Below are positions 46,832-54,380 of a stretch of DNA of 64,000 nt, piece after piece. The notes under the pieces were generated by a model. That model made no database searches, was not told the origin of the DNA, and saw only the letters and a program-made list of their open reading frames with translations. The position numbers were made by a program, and so were the translations under genes. Origin of the DNA: Coraliomargarita algicola (GTDB taxonomy: Bacteria > Verrucomicrobiota > Verrucomicrobiia > Opitutales > Coraliomargaritaceae); NCBI RefSeq assembly GCF_033878955.1, contig NZ_CP138858.1, positions 5,297,001-5,361,000 of the forward strand. The letters are read 5' to 3'. Position 1 is the first letter of the stretch. Each line of letters starts with the position of its first letter.

Positions 46832-47377
46832 TTCTGCTTTGGTTGTTGCTATTGCTACATCTTTTAAACCTGCCTTCGCGCATAGGTCCATCACTGAAAG
46901 CAATTCTTTATGGGCGACCGCAGGTTCTGCCCGAATCAGGATTTTTGTATCATCAGGTAGTTCCAAAAGTTTTTTCTCTAATTCTTTGCTTGAGATTAGA
47001 TTGCCGTGAGCGTGCAACTCTTCCTTGGTAATAGAAACTTCAAAAGCTTTTTTTTGCTCTAGTGGGGCGAGCTTTTGATTGGCACCTACATCTGGTTGTG
47101 ATTTGTTCACTGGCCGTTTAAAGATGTAAGTCGGAAGATGCTCTTCTGTTGTTTGTTTGATCAACACGAGTTCCCATCCATTGCGTCCAAGTTCGTTTAA
47201 GTTACCTTCTGGTGTTTGTTTCGAATTCCCAAGTCTGTGGATAATCTTGTATTCCCATTTCTGATTCTTAGCTTCCTCTACTTCTTGAAATCCAGCATCA
47301 TTAGAGTAAGCTAGGGCAAAGGTGGACAGGCATGTAGCCATAATTGCGAAGGATATTTTTATCTTAGTTGGTTTCAT
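46823..47377 (-). CDS. Exported DUF4177 + ExbD/TolR-like fusion, integron cassette gene
   Basis: This protein of 184 residues has a signal peptide (KISFAIMATCLSTFALAYS). Residues about 40-90 match DUF4177 (KWEYKIIHRLG...NELGRNGWELVLIK...YIFKRP). Residues about 110-180 resemble the periplasmic domain of ExbD/TolR (DTKILIRAEPAVAHKELLSV then AKAGLKDVAIAT). There is no ExbD membrane helix, so it is not a normal motor subunit. The gene begins 8 nt after an attC-type GTT. Its last codons and TAG stop are read from the 3' end of intron copy 1, so the original C-terminus was replaced. Confidence 0.7.
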   Translation of the reverse strand: MKPTKIKISFAIMATCLSTFALAYSNDAGFQEVEEAKNQKWEYKIIHRLGNSKQTPEGNLNELGRNGWELVLIKQTTEEHLPTYIFKRPVNKSQPDVGANQKLAPLEQKKAFEVSITKEELHAHGNLISSKELEKKLLELPDDTKILIRAEPAVAHKELLSVMDLCAKAGLKDVAIATTKAEIE

Positions 47378-47384
47378 GTTTTTT

Positions 47385-47439
47385 GCAGAACGTAGAGCAT
47401 GAGCTATGGCGCGTTAGCGACATTGCTCACTGCGACTGG
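47385..47439 (-). repeat. attC-like site between two cassette genes
   Basis: On the minus strand it opens CCAGTCGCAGTGAGC and closes GCTCATGCTCTACGTTCTGC. GTGAGC and GCTCAT pair, with an inner CGC/GCG stem. The stop codon of the upstream cassette gene lies in the opening arm, and the next gene starts 7 nt after the box. Confidence 0.55.
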
Positions 47440-47939
47440 ATCGATTCCTTCCTTTCTGGAGCGATTGATACTCCGATTGCTCCATCCATGTAGTCTGGAA
47501 TAAACATCCGAACTCTGGGTAGGGCAAGATAATCAAAGGCATGCATCGAACCAGCAAGCGGGCTAGATATCAGAAACCATGCGTGTGTCTCCTCCGTGGT
47601 GATGGACTTATAAGATTCAGAATAATACACCTCAGGGATTAGGATCCGATATCTTGCTTTTTTTATTCCTTTAATTTCGACCTCATCATCAGGCCATTGA
47701 TGCCCGTTCTGAAACTTCACACTACCGTCCACAACTAGGTAAGTGTATAGAAATATATCTTCGTGAAAATCTACATCTGGATGCTTCGATTCCCTGATGA
47801 TTTTCATTTTTTCTAAGACTTCTCCAGACAGATGACCTTCGATAATAAGGTCAGATCTTTCATACATCCCTCCAAAGTCTTTATCGCTACTAAAGGCGAT
47901 CAGGGGCAGTAGTGCTATGACTGTGAGGAGGAATTTCAT
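47427..47939 (-). CDS. Exported hypothetical protein, integron cassette gene
   Basis: This protein of 170 residues has a signal peptide (MKFLLTVIALLPLIAFSS). The mature part begins DKDFGGMYERSDLIIEGHLS and reads like a small beta-rich domain; no family is recognised. The final residues IQSQ and the stop codon come from the following attC-like site. It is bounded by attC-like sites on both sides and is therefore a single-gene cassette. Confidence 0.75.
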   Translation of the reverse strand: MKFLLTVIALLPLIAFSSDKDFGGMYERSDLIIEGHLSGEVLEKMKIIRESKHPDVDFHEDIFLYTYLVVDGSVKFQNGHQWPDDEVEIKGIKKARYRILIPEVYYSESYKSITTEETHAWFLISSPLAGSMHAFDYLALPRVRMFIPDYMDGAIGVSIAPERKESIQSQ

Positions 47940-47944
47940 TCTTT

Positions 47945-48005
47945 CATCGATCGTCGAGGATGATCACGTAGAGGAGCGCAGCGACTCGGAGTTGATCACT
48001 CCGCC
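47945..48005 (-). repeat. attC-like site left of intron copy 2
   Basis: On the minus strand it contains GTGATCAAC near the start and GTGATC near the end, paired around GAG/CTC and the loop CGCTGCGC. TATCAAC/GATCAAC resembles an attC R box. Intron copy 2 lies on the other side. Confidence 0.5.
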
Positions 48006-48093
48006 TTGGTATGCCCGGCATGTTGATAAACTAATATGGTTAAAGTCCATTGTGAAAGACCTGAATAACAAATCAATCACTAGAGAAGCACAA

Positions 48094-49900
48094 GTGCGTA
48101 ATCGCGAGGTTACGTTCGGAAGGAGTGTGGATCAAACCGACGAGCTGATGTACAAGAATGTCATAGGAGGCACAGAGGGCGGGCGAGCGGGCCAAGGATC
48201 GCGAAGCCCATCAGGTCAGACCCGATGTGTAAATGACGCAGTTGTGTCGGGGAGGTGTATCAACTTATCCGGGGAGGCCTCCAACAGTGGCTTGTCAGAG
48301 CTTCAATCTGCTCATGAGATGGCGAGCAGCGCCGCCAGTGATGGCGGAGTGATCACCGATGGAGGAGTCAGCAGAAGGCATATTAGCCGCGGAGATGAGC
48401 TTGCTGAAGGCAGGACGGACTCACGAAGCGGTGAAGGCCCGAAATACGTATGGCAGCCGGACTTGCCTCTGGAACCCACCCATAAACGCCGATCGGCGCG
48501 CGGGCAAGGGGAGCCAGAGCAATACAGCCGGTTGCAGCCCGAGCTACTGGAGGCAATCTTCAGTAGCACGAACCTCGAAACGGCGTATCGCCGCGTCAAA
48601 GCCAACGGCGGAGCCGCTGGTGTGGATGGAGTGAGTCTGGAAGATTTTACGCTGTGGTATCGACTACGGCGCAAAGACCTGCTGCGCCGTCTGCATCTGG
48701 GGAACTACTGCCCGAGTCCGGTTCGCCGCACTCACATCGAAAAGAAGAACGGAAAGAAGCGCCCTTTGGGCATTCCGACTGTCTTCGACCGGATCGTGCA
48801 ACAAGCGATCCATCAAGTGCTCTGTCCTATCTTGGACAGTAGCTTTAGCCCTAACAGCTACGGCTTCCGCCCGGACTGTCGTGGGCATGATGCGGTTCGC
48901 CGCATCCTAGCATGCAACCGTGAAGGCTTCAAATGGTCGGTGGACATCGACCTGAAGTCGTTCTTCGATAAAGTCCCGCAAGCGCGTGCGTTGGAAGCAC
49001 TACGTGAGCGTCTCGATGGGGATGGCCCTGTCGTGCGCTTGATTAAGCGCTACTTAAAAGCGGGCTACATCGAACTAGGAAGCTATCACGCAACAGTTGA
49101 GGGGATGCCGCAAGGTGGCCCGCTTTCACCTCTACTTTCAAACCTGGTGCTCGATGCACTGGACAAAGAGCTGGAGGCGAGGGGACATCGTTTCGTCCGT
49201 TATGCGGACGACTTCGTCGTTCTGCTCAAAAGCGAACGTGCCGCACATCGTGTCTTCGCTAGCCTCTGTGAGTTCGTCGAGAACAAACTGGGGCTAGAGA
49301 TCAATCGCGAGAAAAGCGCGGTGCGTCCTGTAAAGGAGCTGAACTACTTGAGCTTCCGCTTCCACGCGGGCAAGATCAAGGTTAGTGAATCCTCATTGTC
49401 CGACTTTAAATACAAACTCAAAGAGTTGAGTAATCGCAACTGGAGCGTGAGCATGGACTATCGCATGTATAAAACCCGCCAATACATCAAAGGCTGGATG
49501 GGCTACTTCGGACTGAGTGAAATCTATACGATCTGGCCACCAATAGACAAATGGCTGCGCCGTCGTCTTCGCATGTGCTACTGGCGTATGTGGAAACGTG
49601 CCCGTCGTCGTTATCTAAACCTACGAAAACTTGGCACGAGTGCAAAGAATGCAGGAGGCTTCGCTAGAACCTCCAAAGGCTACTGGCGTGTCGCCTTACA
49701 TCTCGGGCGCAAAACAGGGATGACGGATAAATGGTTAGCAAGCGAGGGCTTGATTGAAATCAAGCAAGAATGGTGGAACGTAAAGTTCCTGCGTATAACC
49801 GCCTTAAAACAGACTGCGTAGCACGTCGATCAGTCTGGCTGCGGTCCCGCACGGCAGGTGGTGTGAGAGGTGGCGTCCCGTGCGGCGTCACCTACTCGAT
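48094..49900 (+). mobile_element. Group II intron, copy 2
   Basis: This copy is 1,807 nt from GTGCG (48094) to CCTACTCGAT (49900), exactly 3,069 bp from copy 1 at both ends. The reverse transcriptase is identical in sequence and the flanks differ after the 3' end (TTGGACT versus TTCTGCT). It shares the same 98-nt 5' flank as copy 1. Such long identity implies a recent duplication or insertion. Confidence 0.85.
48319..49821 (+). CDS. ltrA: Group II intron reverse transcriptase/maturase, copy 2
   Basis: It is identical in sequence to the protein of copy 1 across the RT fingers-palm (FVRYADDFVVL) and maturase (YIKGWMGYFGL) domains. The open frame extends upstream to 47917, through the intron 5' region and the attC-like site, where the two copies differ. 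The same start is chosen (ATG at 48319). It is apparently intact. Confidence 0.9.
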   Translation: MASSAASDGGVITDGGVSRRHISRGDELAEGRTDSRSGEGPKYVWQPDLPLEPTHKRRSARGQGEPEQYSRLQPELLEAIFSSTNLETAYRRVKANGGAAGVDGVSLEDFTLWYRLRRKDLLRRLHLGNYCPSPVRRTHIEKKNGKKRPLGIPTVFDRIVQQAIHQVLCPILDSSFSPNSYGFRPDCRGHDAVRRILACNREGFKWSVDIDLKSFFDKVPQARALEALRERLDGDGPVVRLIKRYLKAGYIELGSYHATVEGMPQGGPLSPLLSNLVLDALDKELEARGHRFVRYADDFVVLLKSERAAHRVFASLCEFVENKLGLEINREKSAVRPVKELNYLSFRFHAGKIKVSESSLSDFKYKLKELSNRNWSVSMDYRMYKTRQYIKGWMGYFGLSEIYTIWPPIDKWLRRRLRMCYWRMWKRARRRYLNLRKLGTSAKNAGGFARTSKGYWRVALHLGRKTGMTDKWLASEGLIEIKQEWWNVKFLRITALKQTA

Positions 49901-49915
49901 TTGGACTTTTTGTTT

Positions 49916-50593
49916 TTATGCGCATTGCCAGAGGAACCTCGCTTTCTTTCTGTCCTTGGAGATAAAAGCATACCCGATTCCTGCGTCTCCAAAATTCACA
50001 TAGAAGGGAACTGATGTCGAATCTAGCTGAAGAAGAAGATCCCATGGTTCTGAATCAGGAAACTCGTCATTTTGTAGGAAAATAGGTGAGCCACCTATTT
50101 TATTTCCTTCAAGCTTCCTTGCATAAGCCTCGAAGTCTGAATCACTCAACTCGCTCCGTTGGTCGATCGGGATGAAATCAGGCTCGTCAGAAATGCTACC
50201 TTCGACTTTAAACTCACATGGTTCAGGTTGCAGGCGTTTCTGGAACATTTTCTTCACCATCTGGTAAAGAGTTGGTCCTTTCGTATACTTCTTCGTTGGG
50301 ACTTCAGTGCTGCCTGGCTGGAGGATAACTGCATTCTCTCCACCGTCAGGTTCCCATGTTCCATCGACATAATCCTTCCCGTCGGTCATGAATATGTAGG
50401 CGACCTTCGCTTCAGATTCGCCGAACAGTTCGGGTGACAGCACAATCTGACAAATGAAACGCATCGGCTCACCTGTCGCTCGACTGAGTGGCCATTCCAC
50501 TTCTTCGATCCAGTTTGGCTGACCACCGAATTTCGTTTCTGGCTCAGAGATTGGCTTCTTGCTTTTGGTAAACTGTATCAGTTGCCGATTCAT
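49916..50593 (-). CDS. YwqG-like (DUF1963) protein, integron cassette gene
   Basis: The start at 50593 (MNRQLIQFTKSKKPISEPET) lies 6 nt after an attC GTTGGAC box; the upstream open frame is attC sequence and is excluded. The 225 residues have the DUF1963 pattern: TKFGGQPNWIEEVEWP near 20-35, MRFICQIVL near 44, the acidic ELSDSDFEAYARKLEGNKIGG run near 147-167, and ending WDLLLQLDS...FGDAGIGYAFIS. The family is common in toxin-immunity and unknown contexts. No toxin is adjacent. It is bounded on its 3' side by intron copy 2. Confidence 0.85.
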   Translation of the reverse strand: MNRQLIQFTKSKKPISEPETKFGGQPNWIEEVEWPLSRATGEPMRFICQIVLSPELFGESEAKVAYIFMTDGKDYVDGTWEPDGGENAVILQPGSTEVPTKKYTKGPTLYQMVKKMFQKRLQPEPCEFKVEGSISDEPDFIPIDQRSELSDSDFEAYARKLEGNKIGGSPIFLQNDEFPDSEPWDLLLQLDSTSVPFYVNFGDAGIGYAFISKDRKKARFLWQCA

Positions 50594-50599
50594 TTCTTT

Positions 50600-51062
<463 letters not shown>

Positions 51063-51072
51063 TTTCTCTTTT

Positions 51073-51173
51073 GCAGAACGTGTAGGCCAGGCACCCAGCC
51101 TGACGAGTTTGTAGTTCAAGTGATTCTCGGATTTTCGGGCAGGTTACATGGATTGACCTGTGCCGACTGGTTC
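51073..51173 (-). repeat. attC site (101 nt), second near-identical copy
   Basis: It is the same length as, and nearly identical to, 50600-50700, except that the terminal box reads GTTCTGC instead of GTTGGAC. It precedes the 50643-51062 gene by 10 nt. Confidence 0.65.
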
Positions 51174-51201
51174 GATCCCATTTCTAAATTTGGCAACTTG
51201 G

Positions 51202-51393
51202 CTAGTAGCCACCCAGAGAGGCTGCACCAAAGCCAAAGATCATGGCGAAAATGGCGAACACTATGCCGCAAATGATGTAGAAGAGGATGATTGCTGGTAT
51301 TGCAGCGAGCATTAGCTTCAACATAATCGCGACAAGCCTACCGAAGGGAATGTCAATATCACGAATAGTTGTATTATCGTTTTGTTCGTTCAT
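51202..51393 (-). CDS. Small hydrophobic membrane protein, integron cassette gene
   Basis: This protein of 63 residues has a short polar head (MNEQNDNTTIRDIDIPFG) and then an almost continuous hydrophobic stretch with one long or two short helices, ending Gly-rich (FGFGAASLGGY). No family is recognised. It lies between attC-like sites, which supports it as a real cassette gene despite its size. Confidence 0.55.
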   Translation of the reverse strand: MNEQNDNTTIRDIDIPFGRLVAIMLKLMLAAIPAIILFYIICGIVFAIFAMIFGFGAASLGGY

Positions 51394-51452
51394 TTTATTT
51401 TTTTAATTTAGGGTTATAGGCTTTGCTAAGAGCAGGTCTGTTAATTTATTTT

Positions 51453-51514
51453 ATCGAACGTAGAGTGTGAGCGTAGATGAGCGCCAGCGAAATCTATTGT
51501 CTCACCACGACTGG
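51453..51514 (-). repeat. attC-like site between 51.2-kb and 51.5-kb cassettes
   Basis: On the minus strand it opens CCAGTCGTGGTGAGAC and ends ACTCTACGTTCGAT. Arms GTGAG/CTCAC and TAGAT/ATCTA pair around a GCGC loop. It shares the opening and loop with the sites at 42858 and 47385. Confidence 0.6.
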
Positions 51515-51517
51515 ATC

Positions 51518-51979
51518 TCAGTCGATTTCGATAGATGCTTGTGAAATACCCAAACGCTTCAAATCTCTAGTCACTTTCCTTTCAAGGCTTTCATTTATCC
51601 ATACACCCCAATACTTCATTTCGCCATCGCCTTCAGGTCGAAGCCTCAAAGACAGAATGACATAGCCTTCCTCGTGGTATTGAGCATGTTTCTTCAATAA
51701 TTCTGTTTCATTCATCGAGCCCCAAGCCCCGTAGGCGAGGCCTTTCGGCTTATCGATAAAGATCTCCCTTATCTTACCACCTTCTCTTTCAGAATAGATT
51801 GGGAATCTCCCCTCGGCATTAAGCGCCTCAAACTGAACTTGGGACTCTGCAACTGGTATCCAGTTTTCGAAAGCTTTCTCTCTTCTCTCCGCTTTGCTTT
51901 CGTCGAGTTGGCTCAGTGTGATGTCGGCGGCAAAGCAGCTAGTCATAGCTGCCAAAAAGAGTAGGATTAATTTTTTCAT
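51518..51979 (-). CDS. Exported hypothetical protein, integron cassette gene
   Basis: The start at 51979 gives a signal peptide (MKKLILLFLAAMTSCFAADI); nine codons upstream are open but belong to the junction. The 153-residue protein contains EGGKIREIFIDKPKGLAYG and YWGVWINESLERKVTRDLKR, with no known family. The stop falls next to the attC-like site that follows. Confidence 0.75.
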   Translation of the reverse strand: MKKLILLFLAAMTSCFAADITLSQLDESKAERREKAFENWIPVAESQVQFEALNAEGRFPIYSEREGGKIREIFIDKPKGLAYGAWGSMNETELLKKHAQYHEEGYVILSLRLRPEGDGEMKYWGVWINESLERKVTRDLKRLGISQASIEID

Positions 51980-51984
51980 TTTTT

Positions 51985-52040
51985 TGAGATCGCTAAGGAG
52001 TATCACGGAGAGGCGCAGCCTCGGAGTTGATACCTCCGCC
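51985..52040 (-). repeat. attC-like site after the first cassette
   Basis: On the minus strand GGAGGTATCA pairs with TGATACTCC, and inside it CCGAGG pairs with CCTCTCCG around CTGCG. TATCAAC resembles an R box. The first cassette gene ends within this site. Confidence 0.6.
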
Positions 52041-52328
52041 TTGATCTACTTTTAGTCGGGAAACGAGGAAGTATTTCGTAGCCCAGAAAAAAGATAGATA
52101 GCTTAATACCAATACGGCTACAAAGAATGCTATCAAAACTAGTGGGTTCTCGACTGGGATGAAAGTCAGAATATTTCCGAGAACAAAGCTCACAATCCAC
52201 GCAAGTATCCAAAATCCGATGAAAGCTCGAATATAGTCAGAATGCGTTAAGCTTTCCTTTTTCTTTTTTCCTTCTGCTTCATGCTTAGTCAGTCGAGGCT
52301 CAGGAATTGTGAATCTGAAAGTTTTCAT
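51993..52328 (-). CDS. Membrane protein, first integron cassette
   Basis: This protein of 111 residues has a basic head (KHEAEGKKKKESLTHSDY), two transmembrane helices (FWILAWIVSFVLGNILTF and VLIAFFVAVLVLSYLSFFW) and a tail GGGINSEAAPLRDTP encoded by the attC-like site. It is the cassette nearest intI, so it is expected to be best transcribed from the Pc promoter. No family is recognised. Confidence 0.7.
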   Translation of the reverse strand: MKTFRFTIPEPRLTKHEAEGKKKKESLTHSDYIRAFIGFWILAWIVSFVLGNILTFIPVENPLVLIAFFVAVLVLSYLSFFWATKYFLVSRLKVDQGGGINSEAAPLRDTP

Positions 52329-52575
52329 TCTTTCTGTAGATCAGTTTTATTAGTGTATTTTGGGTGCACGTTAGACGTTTTCAGGTAGGGCTCAAGTTTA
52401 TTAGTTTAAGTTTCTTAATTCATTGTTTTCAAGTTGGATATGTAATGATTGACTCAGTTGTCCAAAAGTCGACTTTCGTTCGGGTGAGCCAAAATGTCTC
52501 CGAACACGCGGGCGGGGTTAGTGTATCTTTTGCGGCGTTGGTTTGTCTTTTTTTAAGTTCAGACTTGCAAATAGG
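52329..52575. promoter_or_regulatory. Probable attI and divergent promoter region (Pc and PintI)
   Basis: This 247-bp AT-rich, gene-free stretch lies between the first cassette gene (minus) and intI (plus), where attI and the cassette promoter Pc lie in known integrons. I could not place the attI core or the promoter hexamers with certainty. Short ORFs on both strands lack protein character. Confidence 0.55.
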
Positions 52576-52589
52576 TGAACGAATGTTCA
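52576..52589. promoter_or_regulatory. LexA-like palindrome upstream of intI
   Basis: TGAACGAATGTTCA is a 14-bp sequence with perfect T-GAAC-N4-GTTC-A symmetry, ending 14 bp before the intI ATG at 52604. GAAC-N4-GTTC is the LexA operator core known from Firmicutes. SOS control of intI is established in several Proteobacteria. Whether the LexA of this organism reads this motif cannot be told from the window. Confidence 0.5.
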
Positions 52590-52603
52590 CGTTGTAAAGT
52601 GTT

Positions 52604-54019
52604 ATGATTATTGTTTCCTTCCCTAATTGGTCGGACGCCCTGAAGGCAGCGGATTTGCCGGACAAGGTGCGTGACCGTCATCGTGTCATCATCAACTGGT
52701 TCCTCGGTCATTTGAAACGGGAACATATGGCTGCGTCGAAGGACTCGGCGCGGATGTTCCTAAAACATTTGATTGAGACGCGCCGACCGCAGGACTGGCA
52801 AGTCGAGCAGTGGCGCCAAGGGCTGAACTGGTTTTTCCGGAAGGCGCCGTCTCGGCGGCACAAGGCGGCGAAAAAGATTGAGAGCTCCGCAGAGGGTAAG
52901 GTGTTGGCCGGGGCGACCGACGACAGCCCCCGGAGCGGGATGCAGGAAGATGACGAAGCACCGATGGTTGAGGAAGGCTACGAGGACGGGCGGCAGCACT
53001 ATGCCTACACGGTGGCGGAGATGCAGGCGAAGGTGCCGATGGATCCGTGGTTTGAGGAGACGGTGCGTTTGATGCGGGTGCGGCAGATGGCCTACCGCAC
53101 GGAAGAGGCCTATCTGGGCTGGATTCGGAGGATGGAGCGTTTCCTTGGAAGCAAGGATGGGTTGGAGGCTTTCGCGGAGGAAGACTTGAAGCGTTTTTTG
53201 AGCTTTCTTGCGGTGGAGGAAGGCGTGGCGGCGGGGACGCAGCGGCAGGCCTTAAACGCGGGTGTCTTTTTCCTGCGCGAGGTGCGTAAGATGGAACTGG
53301 GAGATTTTAGCGATTATGTGAAAGCAAATCCACGCAAATACTATCCGGTGGTGTATTCCAGAGGGGAAATTAAGCGTTTACTGGATAATGTGAAGGGGAC
53401 GTGGGGTTTGATGGCACGACTGCAATATGGCTGTGGTTTGCGCATCTCGGAGCTGTGTCGCCTGCGAGTCAAGGATGTGGACCTGGAGCGCGGCAAGCTC
53501 TACATCCGAGCGTCTAAGGGGGATAAAGATCGTTGTGTGCCGCTGGCTCGATCATTGCAGGAGCCTTTGGTCGCTCATCTGAAAGTTGTGCGTAAGACCT
53601 TTGAGGCGGATCGTCAGGCAAATGTTCCAGGGGTATTTATGCCTGGGGCCTTGGATCGAAAGATGTCGCAGGCGTGTAAGCGCTGGGAGTGGTTTTGGCT
53701 CTTTCCGATGCAAAGCCTCTCGCGTGATCCTCGTGGAGAACGCGATGCAGCTAAGCGGCGACATCACATTTTGCCGCGAGCGTATCAAAAGCATCTCTCG
53801 CTCGCAGCTGTGAAAGCAGAAATTCCGAAGCGTTCAAATTCGCATGTATTACGGCACAGTTATGCGACGCATCTACTAGAGAATGGGACAAATATTAGGA
53901 CTTTGCAGGATTTCCTGGGCCATGCTTGCGTGGAGACGACGATGATTTATCTGCACGTAATGGAAGATCAGCAGGATTTGACGGTGAGTCCCTTGGATAT
54001 TTTGGAAGGCTCGTCGTAG
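52604..54019 (+). CDS. intI: Integron integrase with extra N-terminal core-binding domain
   Basis: This tyrosine recombinase integrates and shuffles cassettes at attI and attC. The catalytic residues are R280 (CGLRISELCRLRV), K305 (SKGDK), H414 and R417 (HVLRHSYATHL), H440 (FLGHACVETT) and Y449 (MIYLHV). The IntI-specific insertion, with WEWFWLFPMQSLSRDPR and RRHHILPRAYQ, near 361-395, separates it from XerC/D. At 471 residues it is about 130 longer than class 1 IntI1. The first 80 residues (FPNWSDALKAADLPDK...) look like a second SAM-like core-binding domain, joined by an acidic linker (84-145) to the usual one (146-230). It is divergent from the cassette array. Confidence 0.93.
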   Translation: MIIVSFPNWSDALKAADLPDKVRDRHRVIINWFLGHLKREHMAASKDSARMFLKHLIETRRPQDWQVEQWRQGLNWFFRKAPSRRHKAAKKIESSAEGKVLAGATDDSPRSGMQEDDEAPMVEEGYEDGRQHYAYTVAEMQAKVPMDPWFEETVRLMRVRQMAYRTEEAYLGWIRRMERFLGSKDGLEAFAEEDLKRFLSFLAVEEGVAAGTQRQALNAGVFFLREVRKMELGDFSDYVKANPRKYYPVVYSRGEIKRLLDNVKGTWGLMARLQYGCGLRISELCRLRVKDVDLERGKLYIRASKGDKDRCVPLARSLQEPLVAHLKVVRKTFEADRQANVPGVFMPGALDRKMSQACKRWEWFWLFPMQSLSRDPRGERDAAKRRHHILPRAYQKHLSLAAVKAEIPKRSNSHVLRHSYATHLLENGTNIRTLQDFLGHACVETTMIYLHVMEDQQDLTVSPLDILEGSS

Positions 54020-54380
54020 TCGTGTGCGTCGTATGTGGCCGTGCGGCATCTTGCTCGATGGCCCCAAGCTATGGGATTGAAGGTTCGAAGCGACCGAATG
54101 GCGCTGAGTATGTTTTGTGACACATGGGAACGCTGGGAACGTCCAACGTCGAACGTTCAACATTGAACATCGAATGATTCGTGCCCGAGCTTAATCATTC
54201 AACATTGGATGTTGGACGTTCGATGTTGGACGTTCCCACGTTCGTTCTGTTTCTGAGAATCGTCGTGTTGATTGAAGGGGCGTTAACGTGGATACCGCGG
54301 CGCTCACGAGCGAACACACTACGTAGATGCGCGGACCCATTGGTGGGTTCGATTGGGCCTCGGGGTGCTTTGAACCGCGC
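54020..54380. other. Intergenic region between intI and nadE
   Basis: This 361-bp stretch has no gene. It contains the long inverted repeat at 54135-54237. The remaining sequence holds nothing I can identify; it marks the intI-side boundary of the integron. Confidence 0.5.
54135..54237. repeat. Long imperfect inverted repeat (about 44-nt arms)
   Basis: The left arm starts GGGAACGTCCAACGTCGAAC and ends AATGATT (54178). The right arm starts AATCATTCAACATTGG (54193) and ends GGACGTTCCC (54237). The arms are built from variants of AACGTTCAAC/GTTGGACGTT and would fold into one hairpin with a 14-nt loop. It may be a MITE-like or REP-like element, or a terminator between the convergent intI and nadE genes. 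Confidence 0.75.

Noticed and set aside
52364..52665. Short ORFs on both strands in the attI region
   Set aside because: They overlap the presumed promoters and LexA-like site and have no protein-like composition.
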